From Thermoplasmatota archaeon (GTDB taxonomy: Archaea; Thermoplasmatota; Thermoplasmata; Thermoplasmatales; Thermoplasmataceae), in contig JAMDCA010000046.1 of assembly GCA_023489435.1 (NCBI GenBank), positions 1 to 51,004 on the forward strand: DNA of 51,004 nucleotides, written 5' to 3'. The position numbers and the translations under genes were made by a program. Position 1 is the stretch's first letter, and each line of letters starts with the position of its first letter. The notes beneath the pieces are model-generated. The model was not told the DNA's origin, ran no database searches, and worked only from the letters and a program-made list of their open reading frames with translations. Below, piece after piece: positions 1 through 9,549 of this stretch.

Positions 1-72
1 GCTGCCCAGTACGGTTCCGGCTTGATGAAAAAGCTAAAAATGCTGCCAGTCTGGAACACTTTCCCTCAATAG
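1..72 (+). CDS. 3' end of an upstream CDS cut by the window edge (AAQYGSGLMKKLKMLPVWNTFPQ*)
   Basis: Open frame from base 1 to TAG at 70-72; product not identifiable. Confidence 0.35.
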   Translation, partial: AAQYGSGLMKKLKMLPVWNTFPQ

Positions 73-154
73 TGCAACTATCAATCCATGATTGCTACGG
101 GAATTATTTATAGAATTATCAAATAGCCAAAAAACCTGAAATTGCAGTGATAAC

Positions 155-928
155 ATGGCTTACATCGGTATAATAGGCGGTAGCGGGCTCTACAATCTTC
201 TGGAAAATCCAGAATCGCTGGACATTGAAACACCATTTGGCAAACCATCTGGAGTTATTGAAGTTGGAAAGATCAACAATGTTGAAGTGGCATTTCTGCC
301 GAGGCATGGGAAGAAACACACAATACCTCCGCACAAAGTGAACTACAGGGCCAATATATGGGCTCTTGACAGCATTGGTGTAAAGAGGGTCCTGGCAGTC
401 AATGCTGTTGGCTCCCTGAAAGAAGGTCTTGCGCCCGGAACCATTGTAATACCGGATCAGTTCGTCGACAACACAAGAAGAAGGGAACTTACCTTTTACG
501 ATGGGCCGGAAGTTTATCACATTTCTGCAGCAGACCCGTTCTGCCCTCACATGAATAAGGAACTCCATGAAGTGGCATCTAAGATTACTGAAGACGTCCA
601 TCTTGGAGGCACATATGTTACGGTGGAGGGTCCGAGATTTTCCACAAGGGCCGAGTCAATGATGTTCAGGCAGTATGCAGACATCATCGGCATGACACTG
701 GTTCCAGAGGTCAACCTTGCGGACGAAAAATCCATGTGCTACTCAGTCATCGCAACCGTAACAGATTACGATGTCTGGGCAGACAAGCCCGTGGAAGCTG
801 CAGAAGTTTTCAAGACCATGAAGGAAAATGAGGAAAAGGTAACTGAGCTCATCAGGAATGTTCTTCCCAAAATCAGCAGGGAGAGAGCATGCCACTGCAA
901 AGACAGGCTCAATGACGCAAAAGCATGA
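155..928 (+). CDS. mtnP: S-methyl-5'-thioadenosine phosphorylase family (PNP/MTAP)
   Basis: [13 protein letters not shown] start; [25 protein letters not shown] and [23 protein letters not shown] motifs typical of MTAP. Confidence 0.9.
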   Translation: MAYIGIIGGSGLYNLLENPESLDIETPFGKPSGVIEVGKINNVEVAFLPRHGKKHTIPPHKVNYRANIWALDSIGVKRVLAVNAVGSLKEGLAPGTIVIPDQFVDNTRRRELTFYDGPEVYHISAADPFCPHMNKELHEVASKITEDVHLGGTYVTVEGPRFSTRAESMMFRQYADIIGMTLVPEVNLADEKSMCYSVIATVTDYDVWADKPVEAAEVFKTMKENEEKVTELIRNVLPKISRERACHCKDRLNDAKA

Positions 929-937
929 GGAAATAGA

Positions 938-2167
938 ATGAAAGTCAAATTTTTAGGCGGAGCCGAGGAAGTCGGCAGACTTGCAATAAAGATACACGAA
1001 AGCAACACGAACATAATGGTGGATTACGGTGTAATTCCGGAAAAACCTCCAGAATACCCACTCCCGTATGAGAAAGTTGAGGGGATATTTGTCACACACG
1101 CACATCTTGACCACATTGGAGGCCTTCCAATGTGTTACCAGTCCCACAGGCCGGACCTGTATGCAACCACCCTTACAGCAAGCAGCATGAGGCCTATGCT
1201 GGAGGATTCAATCAAGATCATGGATATTGAGGGATACCCAAAGAGATTCGCAAGGGATGACATCAACACGCTCTACGAAATGGTCCTCACTTCAAGGTAC
1301 GGCGATTCCTCGCAGGTTGGGGAAATGATCGCTACACCATACTCAGCGGGGCATATCCCGGGCTCATCCATGTGGAAATTCGAGAATAACATGGATCTTC
1401 TGGTAACCGGTGATCTATACACTGGAGACACTTACCTGCTCAATGGAGCCAAACCGGTCAAGGCAGAGAATCTCATAATTGAATCCACATATGCGGGCAA
1501 GTTGCACGAGGATAGGCAGCAGGTTGTCAACAGATTCAGGGAAAGGGTAAGAGAAGTGGTTGACAACGGAGGGAAGGTTATCCTTCCTGCATTTGCCATG
1601 GGAAGATCCCAGGAACTCCTGATGATTCTTGCAACCATGGACCTGAAGGTGGCATCTGATGGAATGGGAAACACCATCACAAATATCTACCTGGACACTC
1701 CAGGAGGTTTTCTGAGGTCAAGGTCTGAACTCAAGAGGGCTGTTGGCAAAGCAAGGCAGATCAGGAACAACAGAATGAGGGGTGCGGCACTTGAAGAGAA
1801 CGACGTCATTGTGACCACTTCAGGAATGATGGATGGTGGACCCGTTCTCAGATACGTGCAGGAACTTGCCGACGATCCCAAGAGTGCCATCTTTCTTACT
1901 GGATACCAGGTTGAGGGTACAAACGGAAGAAGCCTCATTGAGACGGGTATCCTGAACATAGCCGGTGCACCGGTAAAGCCAAGCATGCAGCTGGAATTCT
2001 TCGATATGTCCGCCCACGCCGGCCACGATGACCTTGTTTCATTCATAAAGCAGGTGGATCCCCAGAGGGTAATACTCTGCCATGGAGAACAGAGGGAAAA
2101 ACTGATTGAGGCCCTCCCGGACTATGAAGTAATCCTTCCAATGAACGGACAGGAATTCGAGTTTTAA
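938..2167 (+). CDS. Beta-CASP metallo-beta-lactamase ribonuclease (archaeal CPSF/RNase J-like)
   Basis: HAHLDHIGG metal-binding motif, GDLYTGD, ESTYAG, PAFAMGRSQE, SAHAGHDDL beta-CASP motifs. Confidence 0.85.
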   Translation: MKVKFLGGAEEVGRLAIKIHESNTNIMVDYGVIPEKPPEYPLPYEKVEGIFVTHAHLDHIGGLPMCYQSHRPDLYATTLTASSMRPMLEDSIKIMDIEGYPKRFARDDINTLYEMVLTSRYGDSSQVGEMIATPYSAGHIPGSSMWKFENNMDLLVTGDLYTGDTYLLNGAKPVKAENLIIESTYAGKLHEDRQQVVNRFRERVREVVDNGGKVILPAFAMGRSQELLMILATMDLKVASDGMGNTITNIYLDTPGGFLRSRSELKRAVGKARQIRNNRMRGAALEENDVIVTTSGMMDGGPVLRYVQELADDPKSAIFLTGYQVEGTNGRSLIETGILNIAGAPVKPSMQLEFFDMSAHAGHDDLVSFIKQVDPQRVILCHGEQREKLIEALPDYEVILPMNGQEFEF

Positions 2168-2181
2168 AGGGCGTTCCCAAA

Positions 2182-2206
2182 GCCCCTTCAACGGGGCCCT
2201 TTTTTT
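2182..2206 (+). terminator. Hairpin plus T-tract downstream of the beta-CASP gene
   Basis: GCCCC-TTCAAC-GGGGC stem followed by a T7 run. Confidence 0.5.
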
Positions 2207-2297
2207 ACGGGGAATCGCACAATTTTTCTCATTTCGGGTATTGCAACGGAGCCGTGGCGCAAGAAATATACCTATATATAATCATGATACCAGAACC

Positions 2298-3053
2298 ATG
2301 GAAGAGCTACTGTCTGTGAAAAATGTCCATATGGAATATTCCACAGGCAAGAGCAAGCTTATTTCAATTCAGGACGTTTCATTCAACATTCACAAGAATG
2401 AATTTGTTTCGCTCATTGGTCCTTCAGGCTGCGGCAAGTCGACTATACTTAAAATGGTGCTCGGCCTGATCAACCCCACGTCCGGAACCGTGCTTATGGG
2501 TGGAGCACCCATTGGTGAGGACAACAGCAGGGTATCCGTGGTCTTCCAGAATCCGGCTCTCTTCCCGTGGCTTGATGTGCAGAAGAATGTGGAGATCGTC
2601 CTGGAGCCCATTATGCGTGACAGGGAAATGAGGAAAGAGACTGCCCTCAAATACATCAAGATGGTGGGAATTGACGGTTTTGAGGGTGCTTATCCAAGGG
2701 AACTTTCCGGCGGGATGAAGCAGAGGGTATCCATCGCAAGGGCAATATCCACTTCTCCTGAATTGCTGTTGCTTGACGAGCCTTTTGCAGGCCTTGATGT
2801 CTTTTCAGCCCAGGCACTCAGGGAGGAATTGCTGGACCTGTGGCTTCCACCGGACAAACCACCCCATGCAGTGCTTCTTGTCACGCACAACGTTGATGAA
2901 GCAGTTCAACTGAGCGACAAGATCGTTATACTGAGCAGGAGGCCAAGCACGGTCATCGACGAGCATCCTATAACGCTGGAGCGGCCAAGGAATACAAGAA
3001 GCGATGAATTCTACCAGACAGTGGATGAAGTGGTCAGGACCATGTCCCCGTGA
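2298..3053 (+). CDS. ABC transporter ATP-binding protein, nitrate/sulfonate/taurine (SsuB/TauB) type
   Basis: Walker A GPSGCGKST, Q-loop, LSGGMKQR signature, LLLDEPFAGLD Walker B; internal ATG at 2298 (MEELLSVKNV) favoured over ORF start 2241. Confidence 0.85.
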   Translation: MEELLSVKNVHMEYSTGKSKLISIQDVSFNIHKNEFVSLIGPSGCGKSTILKMVLGLINPTSGTVLMGGAPIGEDNSRVSVVFQNPALFPWLDVQKNVEIVLEPIMRDREMRKETALKYIKMVGIDGFEGAYPRELSGGMKQRVSIARAISTSPELLLLDEPFAGLDVFSAQALREELLDLWLPPDKPPHAVLLVTHNVDEAVQLSDKIVILSRRPSTVIDEHPITLERPRNTRSDEFYQTVDEVVRTMSP

Positions 3054-3680
3054 TTACGGTATTGCAACACCAAGTGCAATAATTGCATTGATAAAGTACT
3101 GAATTGCAAATCCTGCAACAAGAAGCCCGAATATCCTGGTCAGAGCCTTCAGGGCCTTTTCCCCCATTATCCTCGTAATCTTGGCTGAATAGATGAAGAA
3201 GACATAGATGATCAGCATAACCATAATAATGGAAGCAAGGGTGAAGATATCGGTGATGTAATTGGTCAGGAAGCTTCCTTTGATCAAAATTATGACTAGG
3301 GATATTGCACCTGGGCCCGCGATAAATGGGGTTGCGAAGGGAACTATTCCCAGATCCGGGTCTGTCTGGCCTCCGCCCATGGACTTTGGTCTGTCGCCCT
3401 CCCTCACCATTTCAATACCCATTATCAGGAGAATGATGCCTCCTGCTATCTCCAGCGCTTCAATGGATATTCCGAAGAAATAGAGAATGTACGAGCCAAG
3501 GATTGCGAAGAAAACCAGAATAAGGCCGCCATAAAGGGCTGCGTCCACAGTAATGGTTCTTCTCGTTTTTACGTCTGTGCTTGCAGTCATGGCAATGAAG
3601 AGCACCAGGCAACCAAATGGGTCTATGACTACAAAGAGCCTGATGAATATATTCAGAAACTCCAGCAGCTGGGTTGCCAT
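3054..3680 (-). CDS. MarC family integral membrane protein
   Basis: MATQLLEFLNIFIRLFVVIDPFG N-terminus, multiple TM segments, NxxGxxPF-like ATPFIAGPGAIS motif; start re-set from 3743. Confidence 0.8.
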   Translation of the reverse strand: MATQLLEFLNIFIRLFVVIDPFGCLVLFIAMTASTDVKTRRTITVDAALYGGLILVFFAILGSYILYFFGISIEALEIAGGIILLIMGIEMVREGDRPKSMGGGQTDPDLGIVPFATPFIAGPGAISLVIILIKGSFLTNYITDIFTLASIIMVMLIIYVFFIYSAKITRIMGEKALKALTRIFGLLVAGFAIQYFINAIIALGVAIP

Positions 3681-3819
3681 GCTATCCCGTACCTGATAAA
3701 CTTGATGAATATGAGACCTCGCATTTCTGGACTGAAACACCATTGCGTCTTACAGTTTAGGCTCCCTGATGAATAGTTCTGATCATTGCAGCCAAGTCTT
3801 TTATAAAAAGCAATAATCT

Positions 3820-4521
3820 GTGATCATGCAGTTTAACCTGGCGATTATGCTCGCGGCGCTGGGTATCACTTTACTTGAAATGTCGGAGGCTTCCGCCATG
3901 GGAATGGCACTCTATGCAGATTCCAAGCGGATTGGAGCCTACGGTGCAGTGGTCCTCGGCGTAATCACAGTCTTTATTCCAACAGTTGTGGCAGGGAACT
4001 ATATGGCCCTTCTTCCCATAACCTATGTAAGGATTGCATCAGCCACTCTCCTCCTCTACTTTGGAATCAGGCTTATCAGGAGTGCCCGGAGATCTTTCAG
4101 GTTTCAGAGGCTTGGCCCGCCCACAGGTGGAGGAAAACATGAGGAACCGGAAAGGGGAATTATGGCCACTGGTTATTCTGTGGGGGTGGTGGAAGCTTTT
4201 GAGGCTGCAATTGTTCTTATTGCCCTTTTTCCCCAGAATTTCGATTCCACGGGCATCGGCGTAATAGTTGGATGCCTGACCGTAGTCGTGGCAGCCTATG
4301 TTCTAAGGTCACAGATAAGGAAGGTAAAACAGGCTACTGTGAAGACGGCGGTATCCTCCCTTCTGCTGAGTTTTGCTCTGTTCTGGTACATTGAGACTGT
4401 GTATGCCATCAATGACGTATTCCTCATTCCAATGTTTGCTGCATTCTATCTTCTGGTGTATAGCATAGCCACAAGAGGCATTCCCCGCAAAGAGAAAGAG
4501 CCACTCGCAGCCGATTCCTAG
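3820..4521 (+). CDS. Polytopic membrane protein, COG4280/GDT1-like
   Basis: LGITLLEMSEASAM and GVVEAFEAAIVLIAL repeated E-containing TM motifs. Confidence 0.55.
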   Translation: MIMQFNLAIMLAALGITLLEMSEASAMGMALYADSKRIGAYGAVVLGVITVFIPTVVAGNYMALLPITYVRIASATLLLYFGIRLIRSARRSFRFQRLGPPTGGGKHEEPERGIMATGYSVGVVEAFEAAIVLIALFPQNFDSTGIGVIVGCLTVVVAAYVLRSQIRKVKQATVKTAVSSLLLSFALFWYIETVYAINDVFLIPMFAAFYLLVYSIATRGIPRKEKEPLAADS

Positions 4522-5157
4522 AATAAGCCCGAATGAAGAATATGGGAAACCTGGACCCGGCTATTCGTGCCACAGGTAGACTCTTTTTACGAAGATTATC
4601 CTCCCTTAACGGAAAAATTTCCCAGATTCCTCATAATTTCGGCAATTTTATTATGAATTGGTCAAGGGAACAGAAAGGGGAGCAAGTGCAGTAATAACTG
4701 GCATTATTATGGTCAAGTGGTTTCCTAACCATTTATGTTTACCGTTCCAATAACCGGTTCTCAAAAAAAGCATATGACGGAAATAACAGGAAGAGTAGTT
4801 TCAGAGCGTTGAGCCTGTTGCAAGCATAGTATCAGGGAAATCAGAGGGGTGGTATAACGTTCTTTCTCTTTATTATAGTCAGGGAGGCACGTCTTTTCCC
4901 GGGTCTATTGGAGTTGTATCCTCAAATTCCTTGCCAAGAACAAGGAAGTAATATTCCAGTATCTTGAGGGTGATAATATGGTGAAGAGACAGACTTTGTC
5001 TTATAATAACGCTCATTCATTGGGCCCGAAATACTCAAGACGTGATTCTGGATAGTTGACGGCCTTACAAGGAAAACATACTATTCTGCAGATTATCCAT
5101 GGGAGTTGATAGTTTCATTAGTGCGTAAAATTTTATACTGTCAAGTTTTAAATTCTC

Positions 5158-5943
5158 ATGGCAAAATTTTGTTCAAAATGTGGATCCGAGAACGATGACT
5201 TCGCACAGAATTGCATTTCATGCGGGTCACCATTGACGATTTCTGCTGGCAGTATCACTGACACGCCAGAAAAGAAACGCCTATACCTGCAGGGAATGAT
5301 GAACTTAAGATACTATACGATAGTCGGGTTTCTGGCGCTCGTTGCGGGAATCGTGCTGGATTTCGTGTTTATGAGGACCTTGTCCTATGGGTACCTCGTG
5401 GGCCCAATAGGCGCTGCTTTCGGTGGTGTATCTCTCAATACCGCAAATGTTGGGGCATTGCTTGTCTATTCCGAGATAACGCTCATAGTTTCTGCAGTAT
5501 TGACACTTATTGGCGTTTTTATGCTTTACAGGGGCTTTGCTGTCCTAAAATCACTGGATCCGGAATTCTCTGTCGGGAGAACCGGCGCTATGCTTGAGTT
5601 CATTGGCATGATCCTCGTAGTTCTTGGCGTAATAGCCCTTCTTGCAATAGTACTGCCTTCTATAAACCTGGGAAGCGCTACCACTACTGCAAGTATTTCC
5701 CCATCAGAAATTGGGACCTTGCTAGGAATTGCGCTTCTAGTCCTGATAGCTGCTATTCTTCTCCTTATCGGAGTGATAATGGTCCTTATTGGGCTGTTCA
5801 GAGTCGGCAGCCACTTCAACAACTCACTGGTTAAGATTGGTGCAATTCTTACCATCTTCCTTGGAATAGTTGGAACAATATTGCTCTTCATAGGATTTAC
5901 AGATATAATCAAACAGCTGAAAAAGAGCATAGGAGAGTCATAA
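5158..5943 (+). CDS. Zinc-ribbon membrane protein (DUF973-like)
   Basis: N-terminal CSKCGSENDDFAQNCISCGSP zinc ribbon followed by several TM helices. Confidence 0.6.
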   Translation: MAKFCSKCGSENDDFAQNCISCGSPLTISAGSITDTPEKKRLYLQGMMNLRYYTIVGFLALVAGIVLDFVFMRTLSYGYLVGPIGAAFGGVSLNTANVGALLVYSEITLIVSAVLTLIGVFMLYRGFAVLKSLDPEFSVGRTGAMLEFIGMILVVLGVIALLAIVLPSINLGSATTTASISPSEIGTLLGIALLVLIAAILLLIGVIMVLIGLFRVGSHFNNSLVKIGAILTIFLGIVGTILLFIGFTDIIKQLKKSIGES

Positions 5944-6335
5944 GAAGGTAACTCATTTGCAGGAAACCTGAAAGCTGTTTATAAATTGCCCATGCAAATA
6001 TGGGCGCATTTACTTTTAACTTTTATGAACGGCAAATTCCTTCCTATACAGTAGATCAAGATTCAACTCCTGACATTTTGTTTTTCAGTCGAAGTTTGAT
6101 TATGAACTGATTCTCCTCCTGTGGATTTAGAGTCTGATTTTCTTGGGGAGAACTTTTGACTGATCTGTCTAATGAATATTTCATAGCAATGAGTTATCAA
6201 AATTGTGCAAGAAATGAATGAAAAAAATTAACTGTGAGTGGGCAAAATTTTATCCTTCTCGATCAGAAGAAAATTGCATTAGTTACAAAACTGAGTTGAA
6301 CTAAATTTCAAGGATCAAAAATACCACCTGGGGGA

Positions 6336-7214
6336 ATGAAAGTTTGCTCTTGTCGTGGTGATTGTGATGGCCATCTAAGAAACATACACTTAAACTTTAT
6401 AAGAGAAAAAGAAGTTATTTATTTGAGACACTTGGTAAGCGACTACAACCAAGCACCTAAATCGCCTGCAGTACGATTGAAAGTGCTGAAAGCCGGTGAG
6501 ATTGGCCTCTCCTCTTTGGGGTTATCGTTCCTTTTCTGGGCAATCTTAATGGGAGGGTCCATGGGTGATGGGGGCCCAATGGTGTTCATGAACTCAATAT
6601 TGGGGCAGATTCTCGGCATATCCAGTATTGGTCTGACCATTGCTGGAATCATTCTAATGTGCTCTATGGTGACCAAGATTTCTCTTTCAAGAAAGTATCT
6701 ACTCCTAACATCCTCATTCGCATTTGCAATCTTAAATCTTGCAGGATATTACTTTTTCATTCATTCAATATATCGCGGAATAGCCATCCCCTATACGTCA
6801 AATTCGTTTGTAATTTATCTCTCCATTGGCTCCTTGATTTATTTCACGTTTATACTCATTTTCAATTTTTTCATCTGGTCTTTTCTTAACAAATCCGGAA
6901 GGAGACTTCTTTTAGTTGCGTCCCTATTTGCAGTATTGTACCTTGTAGCAATAACAATTTCTACAGTGTATGCTCCAAATAATTTCTCAACATCATCAAT
7001 TCCAACAATGCCTGGGGACAACATGCTTTCAAGTGTTTCTTTTCTTAGCCCCTTTTTTGGCATTCCAGGGTTTCTGTTGAATGATGGCGTGCTGAATCAA
7101 CCTAGTTGGGCAATGGTCTTTCCAATGGTTTCAAACCTGATTTATGCTTTGCTCTTTTTTTCCAGCAGCAAGGCCTTGAAGTTAAGTGTCACAAAGATTG
7201 GTGTATTCGATTGA
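6336..7214 (+). CDS. Hypothetical multi-TM membrane protein; true start uncertain and probably internal
   Basis: Long open frame with repeated hydrophobic segments; no recognised family. Confidence 0.5.
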   Translation: MKVCSCRGDCDGHLRNIHLNFIREKEVIYLRHLVSDYNQAPKSPAVRLKVLKAGEIGLSSLGLSFLFWAILMGGSMGDGGPMVFMNSILGQILGISSIGLTIAGIILMCSMVTKISLSRKYLLLTSSFAFAILNLAGYYFFIHSIYRGIAIPYTSNSFVIYLSIGSLIYFTFILIFNFFIWSFLNKSGRRLLLVASLFAVLYLVAITISTVYAPNNFSTSSIPTMPGDNMLSSVSFLSPFFGIPGFLLNDGVLNQPSWAMVFPMVSNLIYALLFFSSSKALKLSVTKIGVFD

Positions 7215-7289
7215 GATGGGCCATTTTTCTGTAGGCTGGTACAGATCAGATTTACAGAAGCGTGGTAATGTGCACAGAGAGGCTTTTAA

Positions 7290-7646
7290 CCCATAAAGGT
7301 CACAAACAAAAGTTACGGAAACGTCATCAATGCACCAAAATACCGTTCAAAACTGGATTGGATCACTGTAGCCCCGGATGGATCTTTCGCATCATATTGG
7401 CTTATCCGGTACGACAAGAATTCAAAAATAGATCTTATAGAATCCGTAGGCGCATAATCTGGATTCATAAGGCTGGGTTTTTCCAAAGTAGTGTGCATCG
7501 CGGTTTTAATGGAGCTGAAGAAAATGGGTGGAAAAGGAGCAATTGTGAATTCACGAGGAGGCCAAGGGGATCCTGTACCAGCTTTACTTTACCACTCTAT
7601 GGGCTTCAATGAAATATCCCGCACTAGATCATTCGTTAAAGAATAA
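7290..7646 (+). pseudogene. Degraded GNAT-family acetyltransferase with in-frame TAA
   Basis: One frame reads PIKVTNKSYGNVINAPKYRSKLDWITVAPDGSFASYWLIRYDKNSKIDLIESVGA*SGFIRLGFSKVVCIAVLMELKKMGGKGAIVNSRGGQGDPVPALLYHSMGFNEISRTRSFVKE*; GNAT-like V.P..R..G and LYHSMGF blocks; lacks a normal N-terminus. Confidence 0.55.
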
Positions 7647-7766
7647 TAAAAGAGAAGTACCTGAAGAAATTTTTCTGTAGACGGGACAGCAGTTTTATGG
7701 TCACTCCAACCACGGATTAAATTTACTTAAGGAAGTATATTTATTGGCATATCTGTTAAACTATTT

Positions 7767-7930
7767 ATGAAAATAGAAGGGAATGGTACTCCTGCAGGTA
7801 CGCCGATTTGGATCGGATACAAAAGCTATAGCGTTTCAACAACAGACGGTAGAAGTATTTATGTGGTTATCCAAAAAAAGTGTTAGCGAAAACTCCTGAA
7901 AGGATTAAGGTCACAATTGAGTGGGATTAG
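7767..7930 (+). CDS. Small ORF split at A_AAA_AAG; 39 aa in frame 0 or 54 aa after a -1 shift
   Basis: Frame 0: MKIEGNGTPAGTPIWIGYKSYSVSTTDGRSIYVVIQKKC*; -1 continuation: VLAKTPERIKVTIEWD*. Confidence 0.4.
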
Positions 7931-8275
7931 GAACTGTATTTATTTAAATCAGCTTGTTCGCCTTAAAAACGATTAGAATCTAATAGTGTAAAGTCCTTAT
8001 TCGAGCAGACTGTTGTATTATTGTCCCTCTAACAAATTAAGTAATGATTACATTAGGATCTTCGCCGATAATGCTTGAATTTACTTCCTCTGCATGGATG
8101 CGAAGCCTTTATTACTGAAATCGGGTGAACTCTTTATTTGATTTCATCTAAGATTAATAACCCATCTTCTTTCAAACTGTCCTTATCATGAGTTCTTCTG
8201 TGATACAGACTGAAAGAAGCATCAAATCCTCACACGCATCAAAAAGTTAACAATGAAAAAGCTCTCAGAAGTAAA

Positions 8276-8321
8276 CAGGTATGGGGGATTCGAACCCCCG
8301 ACCTATGGATTAAGAGCCCAT
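8276..8321 (-). tRNA. Partial tRNA-Lys(CUU)-like 3' half (anticodon arm, variable loop and T-arm only)
   Basis: Minus strand ATGGG-CTCTTAA-TCCAT anticodon arm, AGGTC, GGGGG-TTCGAAT-CCCCC T-arm, ATACC; no D-arm or matching 5' acceptor upstream. Confidence 0.6.
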
Positions 8322-8330
8322 TTAATCCAT
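8305..8330. repeat. Perfect 9-bp inverted repeat with 8-nt loop at the tRNA fragment edge
   Basis: ATGGATTAA GAGCCCAT TTAATCCAT. Confidence 0.85.
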
Positions 8331-8379
8331 TTTAATCAAATCCGGCAATCTTTTTAGCCTTTTGGGAAATGCGGATAAA

Positions 8380-9549
8380 ATGAAGGTAATGATTCTAGGT
8401 ATTGATGGCTATGTTGGCTGGCCCCTTGCTTTAAGAGAGTTAATGAAAGGAAATGAGGTTGTTGGGGTCGACAATTTCTTTACCCGCAAGAGGGTGAAGG
8501 AAGTCAGTTCACAATCCATAACACCAATACCATCCTTCCAGCAGAGACTGACCAGACTCAAGGAAAAGACTGGCAAAACAATCTCTTTCCACCAGGGAGA
8601 TGTTGCAGATCCGAAGTTTTTCCTTGAAGTCATGAAGAAAGAAAAGCCGGATGCAATAGTGCACTTGGCTGAACAGAGATCTGCACCTTATTCCATGAGG
8701 GGTCTAAGGCAGGCTACCGATACAATGGTGAAAAACATTGTCAGCACTCTTAACCTCATTTATGCAGTAAAGGACTATGTTCCAAATGCCCACATACTGA
8801 AGCTGGGCACCATGGGTGAATATGGGACTCCGAACATTGACATTCCGGAAGGCTTCTTTGACATTGAGTACAACGGCAGGAGAGATTATTTGCCATTCCC
8901 AAAACAGGCTGGTTCCTGGTACCACTGGACAAAGGTCCATGATTCAAACAACCTCATGTTTGCAAACAGACTCTGGAAACTCAAGATCACCGATGTCATG
9001 CAGGGAGTTGTTTACGGGACAAGGACAAAGGAAATAGATCAGATAGGCCTGTTTTCCAGATTTGACATTGATGAAGTCTGGGGCACAGCGCTGAACAGGT
9101 TCTGTGCACAGGCCACGGTAGGTCTTCCCATCACACCCTACGGAAAGGGCGGGCAAACAAGAGGGTTCCTTTCCCTTGAAGACAGCATTACCTGCCTGGA
9201 CCTGGCATTGAACAACCCCCCCAAGGAAGGAGAGTACAGGGTGTTTAACCAGTTCGATGAGCATTATTCGGTCAATGAACTGGCCAGCAAGGTCCAGAGC
9301 ATATATTCAGAAACATATGGAAAAACACCCGAGATCAGAAGTGTCCCCAATCCTAGGCTTGAAGCTGAGGAACACTACTATAACCCTGCACATGAGAAAC
9401 TCGCAAAGCTTGGCTACACGAAATCCAAGGAACTTGGGGATGAATTAAGGATAATTCTAAGGGACCTCAGATCATACAGAAGAAGGATTGAGAAGCTCAA
9501 GGAAGTCATAAATCCAAGAACTATCTGGAAAGACAGCCCTACGAAATAA
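8380..9549 (+). CDS. UDP-sulfoquinovose synthase-like SDR (SQD1/Agl3 family)
   Basis: ILGIDGYVGWPLALRE Rossmann start, LGTMGEYGTPNIDIPEG, YHWTKVHD (YxxxK-type), QGVVYGTRT typical of SQD1/Agl3; alternative TTG start at 8362. Confidence 0.85.
   Translation: MKVMILGIDGYVGWPLALRELMKGNEVVGVDNFFTRKRVKEVSSQSITPIPSFQQRLTRLKEKTGKTISFHQGDVADPKFFLEVMKKEKPDAIVHLAEQRSAPYSMRGLRQATDTMVKNIVSTLNLIYAVKDYVPNAHILKLGTMGEYGTPNIDIPEGFFDIEYNGRRDYLPFPKQAGSWYHWTKVHDSNNLMFANRLWKLKITDVMQGVVYGTRTKEIDQIGLFSRFDIDEVWGTALNRFCAQATVGLPITPYGKGGQTRGFLSLEDSITCLDLALNNPPKEGEYRVFNQFDEHYSVNELASKVQSIYSETYGKTPEIRSVPNPRLEAEEHYYNPAHEKLAKLGYTKSKELGDELRIILRDLRSYRRRIEKLKEVINPRTIWKDSPTK

Noticed and set aside
119-601. Long minus-strand ORF opposite mtnP
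   Set aside because: Antisense shadow ORF over a well-supported MTAP gene; no recognisable domain
1687-2046. Antisense ORFs over the beta-CASP nuclease gene
   Set aside because: Ser/Pro/Leu-rich shadow translations, no start context
4560-5150. Short peptide-like frames (e.g. RGWYNVLSLYYSQGGTSFPGSIGVVSSNSLPRTRK) suggesting another pseudogene
   Set aside because: Could not assign to any family and frames are short; left as part of the gene-poor segment
7262-7612. 116-aa ORF MVMCTERLLTHKGHKQ...
   Set aside because: Out-of-frame reading of the degraded GNAT sequence, composition not protein-like
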